A DNA stretch of 64,000 bases from NCBI GenBank assembly GCA_021234155.1, contig JAJEKV010000036.1, positions 3,469,182-3,533,181 on the forward strand, given 5' to 3'. The translations under genes were made by a program, and so were the position numbers. Below, in pieces: positions 58,803 through 64,000 of this stretch; within the stretch, counting starts at the first letter, position 1; each line of letters opens with the position of its first letter. The notes under the pieces were generated by a model. The model saw only the letters and a list, made by a program, of their open reading frames with translations, was not told where the DNA came from and did not search any database. Source of the DNA: Isoetes taiwanensis (taxonomy: Eukaryota; Streptophyta; Lycopodiopsida; Isoetales; Isoetaceae).

Positions 58803-59370
58803 TGATAATATAGTAGAGAAAGAATGGAATTTTCGTCAGAAGCATCCAGAAGAGTTTGAGGAGGAGATAGAGGAGCTAGTTGATGCAACTACTGTATACA
58901 ATAATTTTTGCGTGACAGTAGACATTATGGTAGAGTGTAACAGGTCTAACAATGCATATGGGGGCATTCTTCATAGCTTCATGGCTAGAGCTGGACCTGA
59001 CCTGAAACCATGTTATATGACTGATTTGCCTTTACTGAGCATGCAAGCTTTAATTAAGATATTTCTGAAGGCTGATCAAGACCGAATTACGAGGTTTTTG
59101 AGGAGACTACCTGCAGAACTGTGCAGGAAAAAAGGCAAAGAAAGTTTTTACAGCGTAGATATTATGTTATACTTGATTTACAATAAGTCAAACCAAGATG
59201 CCAATTCTTCTTCAAGTGTGGAGGTCGCTCAGATAGAATGTCCTGCCTCACCAGTAGAGGAGCAAATAGATCTTGCAGAAAAGAAGCTCCTACTGGAAAA
59301 TGAGGAGAATGAGGAGGTATTGGAAGAGGAGATCTCTGAGAAGAAACTGTCTACTTGGGGGTTATCAGAA
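58803..59370 (+). CDS. Unrecognised coding-like ORF abutting the Helitron end
   Basis: The open frame (58753-59550) has protein-like content only after the Helitron end: VEKEWNFRQKHPEEFEEEIE, then MTDLPLLSMQALIKIFLKAD and DRITRFLRRLPAELCRKKG, SFYSVDIMLYLIYNK, and an acidic tail. The N-terminal 17 codons are inside the Helitron terminus, so the natural start is lost or elsewhere. It may be the 3' exon of a gene or element into which the Helitron inserted. No domain is recognised. From about 59350 it runs antisense into another exon. Confidence 0.35.
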
Positions 59371-60240
59371 GCATATCCCATTTATGGGCTTCAAGTTTCT
59401 TGCCCTTTCCCTGAACCCCAGTGGAGTTGTTTTCATTCGTTTGACTCGCTTGTGGAGGGGAATCATTTTCTTGTGCAACCATCTTCATTCCTTGCTGCAG
59501 TGATTTCGTCTCCGTCACCAATTTTTTATTTTCTACCTCCAATTCATTGAGCTTGCAGCATTGTTGAGACAACAAGTAGTTCGCCTGTTAAAGCTGATTA
59601 ACATCTGATAAAACTTTGCAATTGAATCCATACAAGTGATTATACATAGCACGCAAATGTGGATCAATATTACATTAACCAAATTATTACAGTAACCTAG
59701 TAACCCTTGTTGTCCCTTACAAGCAAATTCAATAAGACCGGATGAAGAGTGGAAGTTTGGATGGGTCGAGTGAAAGGATCACAAGAATACAGTTGGCTTT
59801 TAGCCCAGAGGTCTATATTCATAGCTCCAAAAGGTCGCAATGCATCTTCATCTATTGGTTGCTTCCAAGTGAACTTATTCCTGTAAAGCAGACATCCTTT
59901 TGGCAATTGCACTCTAAATTGACCATCGGAATTAGTTTGATCCTGAAACAGAAGTATTAGAACCAAGAACACTCAAAGGAATGCAATGACAACTTGGAAA
60001 CCAAATACCTTTGCCATTGACGTTGCAAAAGACCGAGAACCGGAGCGGAGCTTAGAATTAGGAAGATTCTTGCCAACAAACAGAGCGAAATTTGCTGGCA
60101 AGAATCCGCCATAATTCGAATTCAAACAATGCTTGGGCACGATGGCAAGGTCGTTGGCGCTCGATGGCGCGATGGCAAGCTCGATGGCGCTGAAGCTCGA
60201 TGGCTGAAGCTCGATGGTGGGAAAAGGAAAATCTTAGATG
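59340..60240 (-). CDS. Unrecognised three-exon gene
   Basis: Minus strand. Exon 1 (about 60240-60010) ends SKLRSGSRSFATSMAK at AAG|GTATTTGG. Exon 2 (from about 59943, after TTTCAG) reads DQTNSDGQFRVQLPKGCLLY, then NKFTWKQPIDEDALRPFGAM and a stop near 59700 in read-through. Exon 3 (after TTTAACAG at about 59588) reads NYLLSQQCCKLNELEVENKK and TETKSLQQGMKMVAQEND, a short coiled-coil, ending near 59351. The consensus splice sites in register make a real, perhaps captured, gene plausible. No family is recognised. Confidence 0.4.
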
Positions 60241-60404
60241 TAATCATTAAATTTTGTGGTCGTTAGGAAATAATGATTGCAAAGTTAGGTACGAGGTTAG
60301 GTTCGGAGGGGGAGAAGTTAGGTTAGGGGAGAGTGAATGTTAGGTATGGAGGGGGGAAAGGTAGGTTCGGGATCCTACGTGGCAGCCCCCCCAATATATT
60401 CTTA

Positions 60405-60436
60405 CGAGGCCCTTATTTGACCTCAAAAAAACTCTA
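60405..60436 (-). repeat. Right end of the large TIR-bounded insertion
   Basis: The inverted copy of 36469-36500 (GGCCCTTATTTGACCTCAAA and the remainder to CTCTA). Immediately outside it the minus strand is open for lectin-like coding sequence. Confidence 0.5.
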
Positions 60437-60520
60437 ATGCCTGCCATTGCTCAGAACATAATCAACATCGTTTGTGATATTCCGGCCTAGATTTGCATAA
60501 CGATAACGAAAAAAATATTT
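60437..60520 (-). pseudogene. Probable lectin 5' coding piece
   Basis: Minus strand, after a possible acceptor (CTTTGCCAG at about 60523): frame reading NLGRNITNDVDYVLSNGRH directly up to the TIR. The SNG motif preceding the first strand of bulb lectins would join in frame to MTYFPTWLGF at 36468 if no target bases were duplicated. The join is inference; similarity of this short segment alone is weak. Confidence 0.4.
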
Positions 60521-60523
60521 TCT

Positions 60524-61411
60524 GGCAAAGGTAAAATTGGCAAAGGAGAGCAAGATCAAGAACATAAAGGGCCTCATACTCGAACCTTAGGTTAACGTTC
60601 AAGAATAGCAAATTTGTAGCCCCATTCAAAATCCAATAGTCCCACGTCCAACGACCAAGTCCAACGACTTAGTCCAACCACTTGACGAGCACGGCTCAAA
60701 TGTGGTACACATTCTAGCACATCGGCACCTTCTACATCCACACACTTTTTCAAGGCCGTATTCAGTGTAGTGTATGGCAAAGTATCTGAAATGAATAGAA
60801 AATTTTCTTTTATAGATATAAAATGAAGAGGCACCTACGGATTTGGACGGGACTTATCCTAGTAATAAATTTTTTGTTCGAAAAATAAACTAAAACGTTA
60901 TTATTACTAAAATTTTGGTTCTTACCTATATAAAAAAAAAAAAAAACAAATGGGATAGATCCTTATACACCACTTTTTTGATCGGTCTTATATCCTATTA
61001 AATCTTAAGTGATCAGGAAAATCAATTTTTGAACCGAGCGCCTAGGACTTTAGAAATACTTATCCTCCCAGAGTCATTTTTTCCAAAAACAACTACAAAT
61101 ATGTTGTATGAGAATTAGTGCACTTAAATTAATAGCCAACAATGGTAGAATTTTTTTTTCTCATAATGGCTTCATGAAATTCTTCATGCAAAATGCTTGC
61201 CAGTACAACTTATCACAACAAATCGCAAGACCAGTAATAAAATAGCAATTTATAGTTAGATTCCATTACTCCTACTTGTATCAACATGTGCTAGTACAAA
61301 CAATTCTAGCTTTCTAGAAGCTCTTTATTATAGTTTGTCTAGCTGGTCCCATAGAGAACCTTCAATTAATAGTCTAGACATTCTACTGATTTATATTCCA
61401 TTGGTTGAATA
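60524..61411. other. Anonymous AT-rich sequence
   Basis: No supportable gene; the minus ORF at 60834-60592 has no recognisable motif. Confidence 0.45.
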
Positions 61412-61439
61412 CTAGGAACGGTGTCCAGCATTGTTGGGC
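61412..61439 (-). mobile_element. Helitron 3' terminus (minus strand)
   Basis: On the minus strand, GCCCAACAATGCTGGAC (61439-61423; 7-bp stem including a wobble pair, 3-nt loop) is followed by ACCGTTC and CTAG, then T. It shares the flanking ATACTAG and TGGGCATAAG(C/T)TGAGA context with the end at 14363, so both belong to one family. The element extends rightward. Its 5' end was not found before 64000. Confidence 0.7.
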
Positions 61440-61489
61440 ATAAGCTGAGAACCTATAAATGATTCACTATAGATGAGAGAATACTCTAT

Positions 61490-61770
61490 TGTTAAAGCAT
61501 TCGCATCATTTTCCATTCCCTTTGCCACTTGTGCTACCCCGCTTTTACCCTCTCGTTTTTCCTACACACTTCTATTTTTCCTCTTCATTTTTTTTTCTCC
61601 TCTTCCTTATACGTTTCCCTTTTTTCTTTTCTTTCCATAGCCCTTTCCCCTCTCCGCTTCATTTCCCTTCTTTTTTCTCCCTTTCCTTTTTTTGCCTTTT
61701 CGTTTTTCCTGATGAGCTTTTTCCCTTTTCCTTGTCCTCCGTTCCCACCCTTCTCCATCAAATTATCCAT
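61490..61770. repeat. Polypyrimidine-rich tract
   Basis: About 280 bp almost entirely C and T on the plus strand (TTTTCCTCTTCATTTTTTTT, CCCTTTCC words). Open frames here reflect composition. Confidence 0.85.
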
Positions 61771-61957
61771 TTTAAATGTACAATCTATATAGCTTACATA
61801 AATTAGATGATTTAGCTTTATTTCTAACACAATTTATTTTACCTTTTTTGATCAGCATAATTTGTTTTACCTCTGGTGATCTCTTATATTTGAAAAGTTT
61901 AAATTTGATTTGCTTATAGTGATATTTACTTCTTTGTGGTGGGCTGAATGGCAATAT

Positions 61958-61974
61958 CAGGGTTCAAATCCCTG
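61958..61974 (+). other. tRNA T-arm-like sequence
   Basis: CAGGGTTCAAATCCCTG forms a 5-bp stem with the TTCAAAT loop and matches a Pol III B box. No acceptor, D or anticodon arm was found around it, so it is at most a SINE or tRNA relic. Confidence 0.3.
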
Positions 61975-62039
61975 GGCCCATTTGGGCTATCTAATATACA
62001 TTGACATATGGGCTGACTCTAATTTTGATGATAGGACTG

Positions 62040-62400
62040 CTCTAAATTCTGATGCTAGATCTGACTTTATGTTTGACGCAAAATCGACTCAATATTGACT
62101 TTAATTTTGACGCAATCTTGATGCTAATGCTGACGCAATCTTGATGCTAATGCTCACCAACTCTGATGTCAATTCTGATGCTAATTCTGACTCCAATGCC
62201 AATTCTGACTCTAATTCTGTGTCTAAAATTTGACTCAATATTGACTTTAATTTTGATGCAATATTGATGCTAATTCTGACTCCGACTCTGATGCTAATTC
62301 TGACTCCAATGCTGATGCCAATTCTGACTCTAATTATGTGCCTAATTTTGATGCAAATTCTGATTCTAATCCTGATGCTAGATTCTGCGTTAATTCTGTC
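62040..62400 (+). repeat. Minisatellite of TCTGAC/TCTGATGCTAAT units
   Basis: Irregular 6- to 18-bp repeats (AATTCTGACTCTAATTCTGA, GATGCTAAT). One plus frame reads Asn-Ser-Asp-Ala repeats; no sign that it is translated. Confidence 0.85.
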
Positions 62401-62529
62401 GTTTAAACGACAGAACGTAGAGTCAGTTGTAACATCAGCTGTAATGTCAGTTAAAAGGTTTTCTCCCATTTTTTTCAGTTTAAGTTTATAACTAAGATCT
62501 GACTAAAAAACTGACTCTAATACTTGTAA

Positions 62530-63320
62530 TGGAGCATAAAAAGGGGGAAGAGGGAAAGAGAGAAAAAGAAAGGGAAAAGAGAAAGGGAAAGGAAATAGAA
62601 AAAGGGAAAGGCAAGGGAAAAATGGCATTGGGAAAAGGAGGAGAAGGAAAGGGTGGGGAAAGGAGTAAATAGGAAGGAAAAATGGTGGGGAGAATGGGAG
62701 GGAAATGGAACCTGGGAAAAAGGGAACGAGGAAAAGGGCAAAAAGGAAGAGGAAAGGGCATGGGAAAAAACGGAAGAGGGAAAGGGTGAAGAAATAGGAA
62801 AAAGGAACAAAAAAAAGCATTGAAAAAAAGGAAGGAAGGAAGAGACTTTTAACGTCCACGGAGCCCAACCAGGGAAAAAAGGGAAAGAGGTGAAGGTTGA
62901 GAAAAGGGGCAAATGGAATGGAAAAATAGCATTGAAAAAAGGAAAAGAAAAGGGAAAAGGAATAGTGAGGGGAAAAAAGAAGATAAAAAGTGCACTGGAA
63001 AAGAGAAAGAGGGAAAGGAGGAAAAGGGAGGGGGAAAAGGTGAACATAATGGGTGGGGAGAAGGGAATGAAAAAGGACATGGAAAAAGAAAAAGAGAAAA
63101 GGAAAAAGAAAAAAGAAAGTGTAAAAGGGGAACGAGGGGGAAGAGGGAAAGTGTGGGCAAAAGAGAAAAAGCGGCACAAAGAAACGGAAGAGGAAAAATA
63201 TGGAGAAAAGGGCATGGAAAAAGGGAAAGGGAAAAAGGGTGGAAAGGGGGAGGGAAAACGAAAAAGGGCAGGGGGTTTGAGGGAAAACTTAAAAGGAGAT
63301 CCCAAACTTAAAGGAGAAGA
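62530..63320. repeat. Polypurine-rich tract
   Basis: About 790 bp almost entirely A and G on the plus strand (GGGAAAAGG, GAAAGGG words), interrupted only at 62848-62872. The long plus and minus ORFs over it are compositional. Confidence 0.9.
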
Positions 63321-63593
63321 ATAAATTATGCAGCTTGAGTTTCGCATTTGGAAATGGAGACCACGCCATTGTTCGACAATGGAAAACAAAGATGTATCAT
63401 TTCCAGTTAAACAAAATGTTAACTCACCTGAAGAAACCAATCTCTTGGACGAAAGGAAACCAGACCTCTTTCAACTGCATTTCTGCAGGAGAAGTATCAC
63501 TATAGATATTCTACAATCACTCAACATGTGGAGACTAGCTAGAGTAATCAGGTAAAATTTGCATACCTCGTGGACATTTATCTTTGGTCATTG

Positions 63594-64000
63594 GCAATGA
63601 ATATGTAGCATAATATTTTCTTTGTGTTTTTATACGCTTTTCACTAAGGATTTCCTATGATTTCGTGATGTATTCAAATGGATGTACTAATGCGTACATC
63701 TAGAGTGCACCATTTCTGAGCCATTGATTTTAGCCTTTTTTTTTTCAATGGTCAACAACCAATGGCTCACAACAAAAGCCCTTTTTTTGTGTGTGTGGTG
63801 CATAATGGTCAACAACCAATGGCTCACTGCAGTTTCCCCCCCAGCAACACATTTCTTATCATAACTTTTGATCCAGAGCTCTGTTTGAGATGATTTTTAT
63901 TGGTTGGAAAGCTCTCTCCGAGATCTTTTTGATAGTGTATGATATGGATATGTTTGGTTAAGTTATCTATGCTAAAACAGCAATTTTTCGGCCGGGTTTA
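63594..64000 (+). repeat. Dispersed repeat, copy 2 (truncated by window end)
   Basis: Direct copy of 20055-20690, with only two 57-bp units (from about 63747) instead of five. The match continues to the last base. Confidence 0.85.

Noticed and set aside
61958-61974. tRNA gene
   Set aside because: Only a T-arm/B-box-like element is present; no cloverleaf can be drawn around it.
62503-63440. Very long minus-strand ORFs (up to 307 codons) rich in Phe, Pro and Ser
   Set aside because: They are the translation of a purine/pyrimidine-asymmetric tract; the plus strand is equally open as Lys/Glu/Gly.
1-64000. CRISPR array, bacterial operons, rRNA genes
   Set aside because: None seen; the tandem arrays lack spacers and the genes have introns.

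Overview
The window is nuclear DNA of a land plant. It carries spliceosomal GT-AG introns, a Ty1/copia element primed by the plant initiator tRNA-Met, plant-type Helitron Rep/Hel and RPA genes, fragments of E-class PPR genes, a bulb-type (G-type) lectin exon, and pieces matching plant SEC8 and DEAD-box helicases. Species cannot be fixed from sequence alone. The density of PPR debris and of DUF7869 elements would suit a large, repeat-rich genome such as a fern, lycophyte, bryophyte or gymnosperm (inference). Nearly everything is transposon or captured-gene debris. No rRNA gene, intact tRNA, CRISPR array or operon is present.

Layout. 1-11.25 kb: a giant imperfect palindrome. Its two arms (1-5285 and 5763-11250) each carry a DUF7869-type transposon gene pointing inward and a small conserved ORF pointing outward. 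11.3-20 kb: decayed repeat DNA with GC-rich palindromes and long hairpins, and a minus-strand Helitron 3' end at 14363 followed by minus-strand PPR fragments. 20-26 kb: mostly anonymous, with a 57-bp tandem array. 26-30.4 kb: minus-strand exons of an unrecognised spliced gene (or two genes), a decayed LINE reverse transcriptase, and a 0.6-kb TIR element inside the LINE. 30810-35757: a young, nearly intact copia element with 193-bp LTRs, TSD CACGG and one frameshift. The copia element sits inside a minus-strand lectin coding sequence, which resumes on both sides of it.

36.5-60.4 kb: a second, much larger insertion appears to split the same lectin gene. Its ends share an inverted repeat of about 30 bp, and lectin-like coding sequence resumes at 60437. 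Inside it lie PPR fragments in inverted arms (39082-40464 and 49506-50856), a SEC8 exon, a protein-kinase-like gene (43677-45275), a Helitron Rep/PIF1 helicase (45658-49288), an intron-bearing RPA1-like gene (51753-52937), a DEAD-box helicase exon, other exon fragments, and a plus-strand Helitron 3' end at 58802. This looks like a Helitron lineage that captured host exons and may carry a divergent kinase-like gene. 60.5-64 kb: another minus-strand Helitron 3' end (61412), strand-asymmetric low-complexity DNA, and a second copy of the 20-kb repeat.

Caution on base quality. When duplicated copies inside the window are compared, differences cluster at CAG/CTG trinucleotides and recur in the same form (for example CCAGAG versus CGAG). 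This looks like systematic base-calling error at CHG-methylated sites, so some frameshifts reported here may not be real.
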